A DNA stretch of 64,000 nt from Methanolobus sediminis (lineage in GTDB: Archaea; Halobacteriota; Methanosarcinia; Methanosarcinales; Methanosarcinaceae): assembly GCF_031312595.1 (NCBI RefSeq), contig NZ_CP133592.1, forward strand, positions 2,728,001 through 2,792,000, written 5' to 3'. A program made the translations under genes and the position numbers. Within the stretch, counting starts at the first letter, position 1, and each line of letters opens with the position of its first letter. The notes beneath the pieces were generated by a model. That model was given only the letters and a program-made list of their open reading frames with translations, was not told the origin of the DNA and did not search any database. Below, in pieces: positions 8,188-18,500 of this stretch.

Positions 8188-10302
8188 TTAGTAAAAGGCA
8201 TATAGTGTAAATATTAGCAGCAAAATCGTTAATACGGGCCAGTATAGCACTTTTATTATGAGGTTGTTCTCATAGTCAATTATCTTTATCTTTCTTTTTG
8301 ATGCAAACAGGATAGAATCCGCTGCAACAGCCAGGATTGCCAGATACATTGCGAAGTAGAAATATTCCAGATAGATTATGCCACCTGTTGAAAGACTATC
8401 TCTAAGTGATACCTGTGCTACGATAAGAACGAATAACAATGCAGCGCAGTGCCCTAATACACCTGAAGAACTGAAACCGTAGTAACTCGCAGCTCCCTCT
8501 TTTTTTGAGATTAACAACAGATCGGCAAATATAAGAAGTGCCACTACTATCAATGGGCTCATGTACGAGACGAATGGATTTATGAAATCCCTTTTCACAA
8601 CCACATTAAAATAGAGCTCCGGCCTGTTTTGATGATTGTAATCTTCCAGTCCAAAATTAGTGTTGTAGCTGTTGTCCCTATAACTGAAATAGCTCTTCTG
8701 GATATCCCATCCCCCGAGTACAAAATCCTTCTCAAGGCCCGGTTTTAATTCTGGAGAGAGTGTGTCATAGGAATCCAGGTCGGGTACAAGAACAACGTTA
8801 TCATCAAATCCTTTATCCCATAACCGGATCCAGATATTTTCTTTATCAAAAGGATATTTGGAATTATCAAATTGCTGGCGCAGTGTGGTCTCGAAATACC
8901 AACCTATAACTCCCTCCGTTTCATATGCTTTTTCAATGCTTGTTCTAATAGTTGTGGATTCAGATTCCGGGAAAATAACTCCGGGGATTATTCCCTCAGT
9001 ATTATTTTTTTGCCAGATGTAGCCTGTTACAGCCACGTTATTAGAACTTGAAAATTCTATGGACTGAAGAAAGATCCCGGTAGGAACTTTTATTGTATCT
9101 TCGGATGCTGCCGTATTATTGGATACTTTATTCAAAGTTACTTCTAAACCGGCCCTGTCGAAAACTTTCGCATCGTAATTTTCCTCAGTGAGCTTATCAC
9201 TCATATTGAGATACCATATGTTTCCTATACCGGCTAAGCACAGAATAGACAGAATAATTGCAACAGCCCAAAGGCTTCTGGAACTACCTGTTTCTACATG
9301 AAAGATGAGAGCGGAAAGGAAAAACACAAAGGCTATAAAAGCCATGGAAATTTTGATCGATGTGTGTTGCTGGAATATCTTTTCCTCTTGCAAGATCTCC
9401 TCTTCGACAAAGGCAACTCCCATTGTCCAGTTTGTTGAGGGAATATTATTGAAGAATACATGGAATTCCTGGCCTGTAAAATCATTGGAATAAGTGAAAT
9501 TATCCACTCCAATAAGCATATTTTTATGTATAGCCTCTAGAGTTTTGTCTGTCTCTGTTAGATCGGATATATTCTGACCAAGGTATTCCTCAATTGGGTA
9601 TGAAACAATGGTTCCATCCTCTGTGATGATAAAACCGTATCCGGTATTCCATAGGTCAAGTGACCCGACGATATTTCTCACACAATCCAGAGAATAGTCA
9701 CCTGTAATAATTCCGGCAGGAGTTTCAGGTACAGATGCATTGTAAAAAGGAAGGGCATATACAACCAATATTTGCTTACTTGTTGTTCCGAAATGAGGTT
9801 CAACCCACCCAGGGCCTTTATCCATCGGTTGGTGATACCATATGGTTCTGATACCAGTTTTATTATCTGGCTGTGTGTAATCGTAATTCTCCTCGATCTG
9901 TTTCAATTGGAGGCCATTCGGTTCCCTTATGACATAGGGAGCATAAAGGCCTGAATCATTCATCAAATGTTTAACAGAGGGATTATATGCAACAGTAATG
10001 CCATAAAATTCCGGATGCTCCTCCAATGTTTCATTTATCTTTTGCACAACCTGATCTTCTTTTATCTCACCAGAACTCAAATCTTCTGCAATTGATGTGG
10101 TGACCTCCATCATGATAGAGAGGCTTTGATCAATATCATCTGCTGCTTCCACAGCTTGATTTTCTGCTTTGATCGTGGCATGTAGTCCGAGTTCCTCAGA
10201 GGTTTCTTGCTCGCTGATCAGATGTACCAGCAACACAAAACTCACTACACAGAGCACTAAGAGGACTCTAAATATTAACTTCTGGAATTTTTCGGGTTGC
10301 AT
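8188..10302 (-). CDS. Predicted Cache-domain / pentameric ligand-gated ion channel fusion
   Basis: A 704-residue membrane protein. A first TM segment (about 9-28) is followed by an extracellular double-Cache-like sensor (about 30-300, with GIITGDYSLDCVRNIV and GYGFIITEDGTIVSYP), two TM segments (about 308-352), and a second extracellular domain of about 210 residues. That domain has the Cys/Pro-loop hallmark QQFDNSKYPFD and ends in FNVVVKRDFINPF just before four TM segments (about 565-704), the arrangement of pentameric ligand-gated channels. The second of these four helices (GHCAALLFVLIVAQVSLRDSL) would line the pore. It lies 80 bases after a co-directional membrane-protein gene at the tail of the CIS cluster. 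The channel call is from motif and topology only. Confidence 0.65.
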   Translation of the reverse strand: MQPEKFQKLIFRVLLVLCVVSFVLLVHLISEQETSEELGLHATIKAENQAVEAADDIDQSLSIMMEVTTSIAEDLSSGEIKEDQVVQKINETLEEHPEFYGITVAYNPSVKHLMNDSGLYAPYVIREPNGLQLKQIEENYDYTQPDNKTGIRTIWYHQPMDKGPGWVEPHFGTTSKQILVVYALPFYNASVPETPAGIITGDYSLDCVRNIVGSLDLWNTGYGFIITEDGTIVSYPIEEYLGQNISDLTETDKTLEAIHKNMLIGVDNFTYSNDFTGQEFHVFFNNIPSTNWTMGVAFVEEEILQEEKIFQQHTSIKISMAFIAFVFFLSALIFHVETGSSRSLWAVAIILSILCLAGIGNIWYLNMSDKLTEENYDAKVFDRAGLEVTLNKVSNNTAASEDTIKVPTGIFLQSIEFSSSNNVAVTGYIWQKNNTEGIIPGVIFPESESTTIRTSIEKAYETEGVIGWYFETTLRQQFDNSKYPFDKENIWIRLWDKGFDDNVVLVPDLDSYDTLSPELKPGLEKDFVLGGWDIQKSYFSYRDNSYNTNFGLEDYNHQNRPELYFNVVVKRDFINPFVSYMSPLIVVALLIFADLLLISKKEGAASYYGFSSSGVLGHCAALLFVLIVAQVSLRDSLSTGGIIYLEYFYFAMYLAILAVAADSILFASKRKIKIIDYENNLIIKVLYWPVLTILLLIFTLYAFY

Positions 10303-10382
10303 CTTTAATTGCTTCCTTTAATTTTACTATTCATTCAACACTGCTATGGCTCATGGTTTGCATAGGAATGGTTGTGTACTGT

Positions 10383-11075
10383 TCAGCAAATCAAACTAAA
10401 AGGAAATATATCTCCGGCACAGTTGCAAAAAGTCATTTCAAGACCAAATGGTAAATACCAGATAATGTAGACAAGTGTAAATCCTGTAATATAGTTACCA
10501 ATTATTCCTTTGGCAGCTTCGATTGCAAGTAATTTGTTTGGATACGTTGCCTCTATCCACATTTTAAAATAAATGGGCACTATGTTTACTATAGCCATAA
10601 CAGAACCAAGCATAAATCCCTTCATATAATATCCTGAAGGAAAAACATCAAACAGCAGCCCAAGAACAAAAACAACAGCCCATAAAATACATTGGATCAA
10701 AATAATAAGATATTGAGGAATTACTTTTTTTGGAACATTTTTCCATTTCTTCAATGCAAGAGGAGCCTCGGGATTTCTACACATTTTTTCAACCGAGGTA
10801 TTTTTGTAAATTACACTTCTATAAGCAAAAAATACAATTGAAGCTACAAATCCTCCAAATATTGTCCTATATATCCCTATATGCAAAATAAAACAAAGTA
10901 ATCTAAACACAAATCCTAAGTCAATACTCAGGTCGACATTCACATCATCAACTAAATACTCATAATCACTAAATGCCGGTGTAAAACCAACAATATGCCA
11001 CACATCAGGATTTGTAATTAGAATCAGGAATATACACAAGAATAATAGTGATCTGAGTGATTTAGTTGGAGGCAT
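10383..11075 (-). CDS. Multi-pass membrane protein of unknown function
   Basis: A 230-residue protein with about five or six hydrophobic segments, including an N-terminal one (SLRSLLFLCIFLILI) that may be a signal anchor, and a basic cytoplasmic loop around KKWKNVPKKVIPQ. No recognisable motif. It lies between the membrane-anchored CIS-linked gene (84 bases upstream) and the Cache-channel gene (80 bases downstream) on the same strand, so it may share their transcript. Function unknown. Confidence 0.6.
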   Translation of the reverse strand: MPPTKSLRSLLFLCIFLILITNPDVWHIVGFTPAFSDYEYLVDDVNVDLSIDLGFVFRLLCFILHIGIYRTIFGGFVASIVFFAYRSVIYKNTSVEKMCRNPEAPLALKKWKNVPKKVIPQYLIILIQCILWAVVFVLGLLFDVFPSGYYMKGFMLGSVMAIVNIVPIYFKMWIEATYPNKLLAIEAAKGIIGNYITGFTLVYIIWYLPFGLEMTFCNCAGDIFPFSLIC

Positions 11076-11158
11076 GGTTTTTCTGATTATCTATTTCTCG
11101 TTAACATCGTGGATATAGAACACTTGCCCACTAAATGTTGAGTAGAAACATTTTATTC

Positions 11159-12313
11159 TTAAACTGCACAGATATCCGGTTGTTGTGGTTCTGTCACTGT
11201 CTTATTATAGTAGTCTGGCAAGTACCAGCTTTCAATCGTTGTATTTATCTTAAACGATGACTCTTTTTTACAGACAAAAACATGGATCATATCTTTACCT
11301 TCATTGTTATATCCCAATGTGATCCTTCCTTCCACAAGCTCGTCTTTTTCTTTGATATTGGACATATTTATTACGAAATATACCTCTCCATCATCAGATC
11401 GACGTTCGTTGGAATCATATTTCTCAGTGCCATCACTGTCACTCCACATCTCGATCCAAGTCTTATCAGACCTCAAAGTCCACCATGGAGCTCCATCACC
11501 TACATTTTTAATAGATATTATGAATTTCTGTGGATCTTCAGATGTAGGCTCAACTGTTATGTCCAGATCCGGTTTTTTCTTTTCATCTGTGACATCAAGG
11601 TTTATTGGCATAGCATCTGCAAAGAATTTCAGATCAATAAAATCAAAAAAATCTAACTTTGTATTGACCAGGTAAAAATTTACTTCTCTTTTTCCAGGGC
11701 TAAACTGGAAATCCGGAGTGAGTAATGTAATTTGAACAGTTTCAGATTTGTTCCCATCTAATTTTGTGCTAGGTTCGTTTCCATCTGATTTATCAAAGAG
11801 TATCCATTGATCTTCAGACTGGAGTTCCCAATTCGGATTTACAAATGGCATCCAATCCCATTTTTTATCGATAGTAACATCTATAGTGACCTTATCATTT
11901 AATCCTACAGTAGTAATATTTGTGTCATACTTTGCTACCGGAGCACTACCAATTAAAATTGCAGCTAAAATTGTAATTATTGCACTGATAATTATAATTC
12001 CATAAACAAATCCCTTTAATGTTGCAAACTTTTCCTTCAAAGCTTCATTTTCTCTCAACAAAAACTTTTTCTCAATTTGATCTTTATCAATAAAGGTACT
12101 GAATGTTTTCTCTTCAAATCCATCCTTTTCAATGATATACTTGAGAGTCTGTCCGATATAATCCTCATCAGACTGAAATTCATAATTTCCATGTTCGTCA
12201 GTGAAAAAAAGAGCTCCTATTTCTTTGTCCCCAACCTTAAGCCTTATCTTTGCAAGCGCTATAGGCTCATTATTCTTTGAATTAAGAATTGTCCCAGATA
12301 TTTTCACATCCAT
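11159..12313 (-). CDS. CIS-linked membrane-anchored protein with carboxypeptidase-regulatory-like domain
   Basis: The 384-residue product has an N-terminal beta-sandwich domain of the carboxypeptidase-regulatory type (about 1-88, ISGTILNSKNNEPIALAKIR), a short charged segment, one strong TM helix (about 103-124, VYGIIIISAIITILAAILIG) and a C-terminal region of about 250 residues rich in beta strands and Trp. Predicted topology is inside N-terminus, outside C-terminus. Its ATG overlaps the stop of the upstream fibre-like gene in a TGATG, so translation is coupled. This suggests a membrane partner that ties the CIS particle to the envelope. No named homologue recognised. Confidence 0.7.
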   Translation of the reverse strand: MDVKISGTILNSKNNEPIALAKIRLKVGDKEIGALFFTDEHGNYEFQSDEDYIGQTLKYIIEKDGFEEKTFSTFIDKDQIEKKFLLRENEALKEKFATLKGFVYGIIIISAIITILAAILIGSAPVAKYDTNITTVGLNDKVTIDVTIDKKWDWMPFVNPNWELQSEDQWILFDKSDGNEPSTKLDGNKSETVQITLLTPDFQFSPGKREVNFYLVNTKLDFFDFIDLKFFADAMPINLDVTDEKKKPDLDITVEPTSEDPQKFIISIKNVGDGAPWWTLRSDKTWIEMWSDSDGTEKYDSNERRSDDGEVYFVINMSNIKEKDELVEGRITLGYNNEGKDMIHVFVCKKESSFKINTTIESWYLPDYYNKTVTEPQQPDICAV

Positions 12314-13527
12314 CACTCCAGAACTTCATAATACCTGAACTCCACTTCCACTTTTTTATTTGAAGCGTTTTTAACAACCAGTACATAAGAAAATTTGTTT
12401 TTGTCGCCTCCCTGAATCTGTACAAACTTCTGTTGAGGAGGATTTTGAGCAGATGAAGATATCATTTCGGTGTCTGGTTGGTTGATACTTTCCTGAGAAG
12501 GAACTGTTCCTGAACGGCCTTTTTTTGAGATCAGTTTGACTGTTTTTTGTTTTAAGCTGGTTATTTGCTGTGCAAATCCGGTTGATATTTTCTTTAAAAA
12601 ATCGATATTTTTATCAAAGTGAACCGAACTGACATCACCTTTTTCCACCTGCCATCTCCATTCAATAATTGAATTCGGAGTGATAGGAATTACACTTGTC
12701 ACAAAAAAACGGTGTTTTGTACCGGGTTCAGTAAAATCCACTTTTGCTTCGGATTTCGGTCCAATTTCGGCAGTGCCGGAAGATTGTATGGTACTCATCC
12801 TGGAAATCGGTACACAGCCTTGCTCTATCTGGTCAGTACCGACCATGTTCTTGCTAAGTTTTCCGGTTAATGTTCCTGAAATATTCAGGTTTCCTGTCAG
12901 TATGGTGTTCTCAGAGATTATCTCCAATCCCGGGCTCACACCGTCCACACTTTTTATTCGGAGGAATTTATCAGGGTCATCTTTTGTTGATAAAGCAAAA
13001 TCAATACTATTAACCTCTATATCCCCACTGATACTTTTTACATTCCTGCGTTCTTCAAGATCGATATAGCTTAGAGTATCTTTTTCCCGGTCAAATATCA
13101 ATTTTGCCAGAATAAGCTTCATTGACAATTCATCAGGTTCATTTGTATCATATTCGATGACACAATCTTCGCTAGTACGGGTATACGCTTTTTCTCCTTC
13201 CCCTTCTCTAAAATCGGTCTGTTCTTCTTTATACGATACTGTGAGATAAAGGGACGTGGCTGTCGATTGGGATAGGTCGATCTCTCTTAATTTGTCAAGT
13301 ACGATCTGTCTTCCCAGACCATCAATGGCCATACCCATACTGATCGTTACATTTTTTGTACCAATCTTTTCAACATTAAGACCCCGTGCAATACCCCATG
13401 TATGTAAATTCCTGTTATGGGACCTGAGCGCATCGACATGATACTGCTGTTCATCCTTGAAATCATCGGCATTTAATAACTGCCCTGTATAATAATTCAA
13501 CCTTTTATGAGATGTTTTATCGGTCAT
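12313..13527 (-). CDS. CIS fibre-like / distal baseplate protein
   Basis: A 404-residue protein. The first 60 residues (NYYTGQLLNADDFKDEQQYH, then HNRNLHTWGIARGLNV) match a conserved N-terminal module seen in extracellular and membrane-linked CIS loci, placed after the baseplate genes. The middle (about 205-240, LTGNLNISGTLTGKL) is a fibre-like beta repeat, and the last 80 residues include a Gln/Ser-rich linker and a C-terminal beta domain. Position after the gpI-like gene agrees with a tail-fibre or receptor-contacting part (Afp13 position). It is translationally coupled to the membrane-anchored protein downstream. Confidence 0.65.
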   Translation of the reverse strand: MTDKTSHKRLNYYTGQLLNADDFKDEQQYHVDALRSHNRNLHTWGIARGLNVEKIGTKNVTISMGMAIDGLGRQIVLDKLREIDLSQSTATSLYLTVSYKEEQTDFREGEGEKAYTRTSEDCVIEYDTNEPDELSMKLILAKLIFDREKDTLSYIDLEERRNVKSISGDIEVNSIDFALSTKDDPDKFLRIKSVDGVSPGLEIISENTILTGNLNISGTLTGKLSKNMVGTDQIEQGCVPISRMSTIQSSGTAEIGPKSEAKVDFTEPGTKHRFFVTSVIPITPNSIIEWRWQVEKGDVSSVHFDKNIDFLKKISTGFAQQITSLKQKTVKLISKKGRSGTVPSQESINQPDTEMISSSAQNPPQQKFVQIQGGDKNKFSYVLVVKNASNKKVEVEFRYYEVLE

Positions 13528-13545
13528 GGAATTCCTCCTCCATTA

Positions 13546-14571
13546 TTATAGCAATGTATTTTCCCCAATATTCGAATTGACACCTAAAGTTATTCTGGGC
13601 TGCTTAATATTCAACCAGTAATCAGTGTGTATCGGTTTTTCTGAGTCTATAATTCTTTCAATTGCCTTCTTTTTGTCCTTCCATTTTTTAATATCAGAAG
13701 CAAGAACATTTTTTCCGTTGTATATTATGACTCCCTCATTCTCCATTTTAACATTCAGTTCACAGCTTTTGCCACCACTTAACACTAATTCGGCTTTTCC
13801 CTTTTCTGCATCAAGCTTTATTTGTGCTGAATTATCATCTCTGCTTATGCTGATGGTTTTACCATCATCAGATTTTTGGAGATCTGCACCTTCTGCCCAG
13901 TCAATACCAAAATCATCTTTGAGATAACTTAACAGTCCCTCACTTTCAACCCCAGGGACATTGTCCCATCTGAACATATACATCACATCTACTTCGACAA
14001 TAAAAAAATGTGAAGGAAATCCACCCACCCTGGAGTTTTTCCCTATGCGGGAAGTTATTCCTACCTGGAACTGTTCCGCTTCTCCAATGATGTTCACGCG
14101 TTTACCCACGTATATACTCAGGTATTCCTCAAGACCTCTTTTTGTTCCACGCATCCTGTAGATAGGAATGATCCTGGCGATAATTTCCCGCTTTTTCTCA
14201 AGTTCCCAGTCATCTTTCAGAACAAGAGCTACCCAGCCAGCCAGCCAGCGTAGAAACTCATCTATACCATCATCCTGTAGGAAATGCTTTTTAAAAGTTA
14301 TTTTTTCATTATCTTTTAAAGGAGGCAAGAACGACATTTCTGCATCATCGAACAGGAAGGAAAATCTGGGATGAAAAATATCAGGAATAATATCAAGTGT
14401 TTCTGAAATCCCTTTTTTTTCATTTATTTCCTCATTTTCAATTCCGCTTATTATAGTTTCGAATATCTTGAGATAACGCTCTAATGATAAACTTCCCCCA
14501 TCCTGCGACCCTTCGCTAAATATTGCCGGGAGAAAACGTAAGTAGCTGGTTTCTGGTCTCACCTGATTCAT
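13546..14571 (-). CDS. Phage tail protein I-like baseplate wedge protein
   Basis: A 341-residue protein. The N-terminal YLRFLPAIFSE, then FLRWLAGWVALVL, EKKREIIARIIPIYRMRGTKRGLEEYL are signature segments of phage P2 gpI-type tail proteins that connect baseplate J proteins to fibres. The C-terminal half is longer than in P2 gpI and includes an unrecognised beta-rich insert (about 200-300). The start ATG overlaps the end of the upstream baseplate J gene by four bases, typical for a coupled structural operon. Confidence 0.8.
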   Translation of the reverse strand: MNQVRPETSYLRFLPAIFSEGSQDGGSLSLERYLKIFETIISGIENEEINEKKGISETLDIIPDIFHPRFSFLFDDAEMSFLPPLKDNEKITFKKHFLQDDGIDEFLRWLAGWVALVLKDDWELEKKREIIARIIPIYRMRGTKRGLEEYLSIYVGKRVNIIGEAEQFQVGITSRIGKNSRVGGFPSHFFIVEVDVMYMFRWDNVPGVESEGLLSYLKDDFGIDWAEGADLQKSDDGKTISISRDDNSAQIKLDAEKGKAELVLSGGKSCELNVKMENEGVIIYNGKNVLASDIKKWKDKKKAIERIIDSEKPIHTDYWLNIKQPRITLGVNSNIGENTLL

Positions 14572-15527
14572 TTCTCCTCCTTCCCAACTTCCACATTCAA
14601 TGAATCAACTTTTATGAGTCCGTTTATCGGTTTGATTTTTAATTTCTTGTTACCATCAAACACTATTGATTCAACTTGTTTGACCCCTTCCGTTTCTTCA
14701 ACAACCTGAGCAATCTCATATATGGAAAGGGATCTTCTGTATGGCCATCCTGTTCTTTCATCCCCTCCAACAAAAGGATCAAGATGCTGTAAGATCCTGT
14801 TCTTAGTATCAGCTTCTATTTTTTCTGCTATTGCATATTGATGACATACAATTTCCAGGTCTATACTAACATCAGAATAAACAGGTTGTTTGACCTTGAT
14901 CTTTGTTCCAATAAGTGTCCTTGGATTCAGGTAATCCATCACATACCCGGTAAGTTCTTTATACCTGCTCTGCTTTTCAGATTCAGCAAGTTCCTCATAT
15001 TGCTTCCATTCACCTGGTATCAGAATTATCTCAACTTTACTTTCATCCAAAGCTTTTTCAACAATAACTCTTCTGACCTCTACCCCGAACATATCAGTAG
15101 CTTCAGCGGCAAGCTGACAAAAATCATCTTCTGTAATTGCCCTGTAGCGTGAATTGAGAAATAGTAAAGCTTCCCTTTTTATATCCGGAATGGGTTTTTC
15201 ATTTCCTTCTTCAATTTCCTTTAAAAATTCAAGGACATTTCTGTGGCACTTGTCTGAGTGAGGATCTTTTAGCAACTTTTCTATTTCATCAATGCCTGAA
15301 GCACCTGCTACAAGTCGTAAAAAATTGACATAGGATTCATTAGGTACTCTATTCATCCTGTAAAGTGTTGCTTCTGCTATCCAGGAAAGCATTTCAAGTA
15401 TCGTTATACCAGGATCTGATGGATTATGGTTTGTCCATCTATCAGTATATTTCGGGATGGATGCAACCATCTCCTCAGAGATCTCCTCATAAGTCTTCGT
15501 ATCAAGATTGGGTAGCTGGATTACCAT
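14568..15527 (-). CDS. Baseplate J/gp47-like protein, short (Afp12-like)
   Basis: A 319-residue protein. The opening LPNLDTKTYEEISEEMVASIPKYTDRWTNHNPSDPGITILEML is the conserved start of CIS baseplate wedge proteins (NPSDPGI motif). Residues about 120-250 form a baseplate J core (REALLFLNSRYRAITEDDFCQLA, EVEIILIPG-like strands), ending with GWPYRRSLSIYEIAQVVEETEGVKQV. It would form the second wedge component with the larger J protein encoded just upstream. Confidence 0.85.
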   Translation of the reverse strand: MVIQLPNLDTKTYEEISEEMVASIPKYTDRWTNHNPSDPGITILEMLSWIAEATLYRMNRVPNESYVNFLRLVAGASGIDEIEKLLKDPHSDKCHRNVLEFLKEIEEGNEKPIPDIKREALLFLNSRYRAITEDDFCQLAAEATDMFGVEVRRVIVEKALDESKVEIILIPGEWKQYEELAESEKQSRYKELTGYVMDYLNPRTLIGTKIKVKQPVYSDVSIDLEIVCHQYAIAEKIEADTKNRILQHLDPFVGGDERTGWPYRRSLSIYEIAQVVEETEGVKQVESIVFDGNKKLKIKPINGLIKVDSLNVEVGKEEK

Positions 15528-15530
15528 ATT

Positions 15531-18500
15531 TTATTCCTCAATTTCCACACTGATAAGTCCGGCACAGGGCAAGGAATCAGGTTCTATCAACAAATGTTCC
15601 ACACCGGCTATCTCTTCTTTTTCTAGACCCGACAATCCTTCAGTTAACTTAATTTCACTGACATAATCCACGCCTTCAATATCCTCAATTACGGCAGCCA
15701 CCTGTGAGGTGGATATGTTCTGTCCAAAATTCCACCCCTTCCCCGTAGGACCACCTTTCAAGGGATGGAAAAATATTTTAAGCGTTTTTTCAACCCTTTT
15801 CAAAACATCAACACTTTCCGTAAGGGATATTGGTCTGACCTTCACATATGCATTTATTTGTGTATAATCAGGACCTATGGTTTTTATTTTGTGAAGAATG
15901 GGGAAAAAAGCCCGATCCTTTAGATACATTTCAACAGATCTTAAAAGTCCAGAATCCGGAAGAGGTGTATGCCCTTCATATTTTGGAACGATAATGACGG
16001 TTATTGTATCGTTTTTTAATACACACTTTGATCTTGCTACATACTGTGAAGCCTCATGTGCAAGCCATTCAAAATCTTCATTGGTGACCGCACGGTCCCT
16101 GTTCTTAATGATATGAGGGAATCTGTCAATTACACTTTCAATATCCTCCATATCCATGCCGCCTGATGATGGAACATGATTGGTTACCGTATCAATTTTC
16201 GGAATGGTTTTCTTTAGCGAAGTAATAGTCTCTGAGGACACATTGCCTCTTGAACCGCCTCCGGAAACATAGTGCCTTGCAATAATATTGTTCTTACCTG
16301 TATGGGGTACCATGCCCCTGTTCCCATCACCAAAAATTATCTTACCGTTTGCCCGATCCAGAACATAATGCCTGCTTAAGGGACCGGATAATGTGAAGTT
16401 GTTTACTTCCACCCATGAGACCCATACTTCTTTTATTTCCCCATATTCCTCTACCACCCTCAAACCATCTAAACCTACTTCAGACTCTATGACCTTTAAT
16501 TCACCTTTAGAAGGAATATTTGATTCTTTTACCTCAACAAGCTGACCTTCAAGCACTGGCCTGTTAGAAAAATTAAATGTCAGATCAGGTTCACCATTTC
16601 CAGAACCAAGTATTTCATTTCTTGAAGTTGTATTGTTCAAAGCCCAAACCGTATTTGGGAAAATACCATTTAATACAGAGCAGGAAAGCCACTTTCCATC
16701 TTTGCTCTCCACCCTGATCCAGTACAGTTCCTTTCCGAACTGTGATGTGGGTTTAATGTCTGAAGGAGCGGAAAAAGATACGATTCCGGCTGTTCTGAAA
16801 GAATCAGATCCATCTTCCACACTGAATTCTTTCCATGAGATGCCATTGTAATATTTCCATACAAGACCGGTCGCTTCGTCATTATCGTTAAAATTATCCT
16901 GATAATCGGATTGTTTGATTCTTACTGGCTCTTCACCGTAGAGCTTATCCTTAACTGCGCAAAAAAGAGTTACTGGCAGTCCTGCAATATCCTCTTCAAA
17001 ACCAAGGTAAAAAACTGGTAATTTTTCCTGACATGTTTCATATATCTTCCCCGGCTCTTCAGGAGCCAGGTCTCTGTATTGAAAATTATTGAATGACCTG
17101 AGCTTTCCAATCCCTACCCCCTCGTAGCTATATGAAATATTAATAGACTGTATGAACGGAGGATTAAAAACAGTTGACTTATCCTGAGAGAATAGATCAG
17201 TTTCATCAAGACTATCCCTTATTTTGTGTGTTGATCTTTTCAATGTAGTGTATAGTGATCCAAAACCATGATCTTCTTCAGATTTGACTCTTCCATCAGT
17301 CTCATATAACTTTTCAGATATGACCCTCATCCTGATCCACTTGTTCAACTGCCCGTTAATTTCGATAGGTGGTATGGAAGGACAGGTTTCAATGAATACC
17401 TGACCGGATCTTGTAAAAGCTTCAGTATTGTCAATAACAGTTAATGGCTCCCAGCCATTTCCATTCCAGTATTCCCATTGGAGTACCAAATTTTTATTTT
17501 CATTCTTTGCTTCATCATATTCAAGTTCAACATCGAATGTTATTGTAGCTCCTTTTTTTGAAAATACCTCTTCTGATCCAATGTACAATGTATCCCTTTT
17601 TTTAGGTACTTCTCCAAAAGGATAAAATCCTTTTTTCATATCAAGCGGGACCACATTGAAAAATGCTGCATCAGGTGTTATATTTTCAACTGTCAGATCC
17701 ATGGATATATTCGATATCGCAGGCAGATCTGTTCCATCAACTATTTTAGTATCATGCGGTTTGACATGTAACCAGAAGCTTTCTATTCCATCTATTGATG
17801 AGCTTTCAAATTTTTGAATACTTTGAATGTCACGAGTTTTATCATTAAAAATGATATCAAGTTTTTTTGCATCCTGACTAGATGTGATTTCAGGATTTTC
17901 AATCAGATTATTGTTGCCATCATACCACAGGTCAAAATACTCTTTAAAAAGATTCTTCCCTTCTAAGTGGAACTTCAATTCAGATGGCAGGTTTTGCATG
18001 TGCAGCAGGATGTCATCACCCATATAGAAAACATGATCAAGAGGTTTTTCATCAGCATCTCCTCCAAATATACAGATCTTTTCTTTTTCACCTGATACAA
18101 CTTTTGAGTGATCAGTGTATTTATCCTCCCAGCTATTCAAAGAAAAAACAGCATTCAATTTTGCAGGAACCACGCTCAATCCCTGTGTTGTTTCAAATAC
18201 CACTTCACTGTCTTCCGATGATACTACCTGAGTACCACGGGGAACAAAACTACCTGAAGAGCCCTCTGCAAGGTAGAATGTTAACGGAACTTTTGAAGGC
18301 TTTGCAGACAGGAGGTTCACTCCCATAAAATCAAAAAATGCAAGACGATGCTTGTCTGGTATTTTGTTAAACTGGGTTATGAGATTTTCAGCCATATCTG
18401 AAAAAAGCCTGAGTATTACCAGACCGGGGTCATCCGGATCAAAATAACCTCTTTTTTGTGGAATAGCTAATTCCGGACAGTAATGTCTTGCAAGCCTTAA

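Noticed and set aside
8101-8190. Possible IS200/605 end at the CCACCG/CGGTGG hairpin
   Set aside because: Only one stem and no transposase or tnpB sequence nearby; a terminator explains it better.
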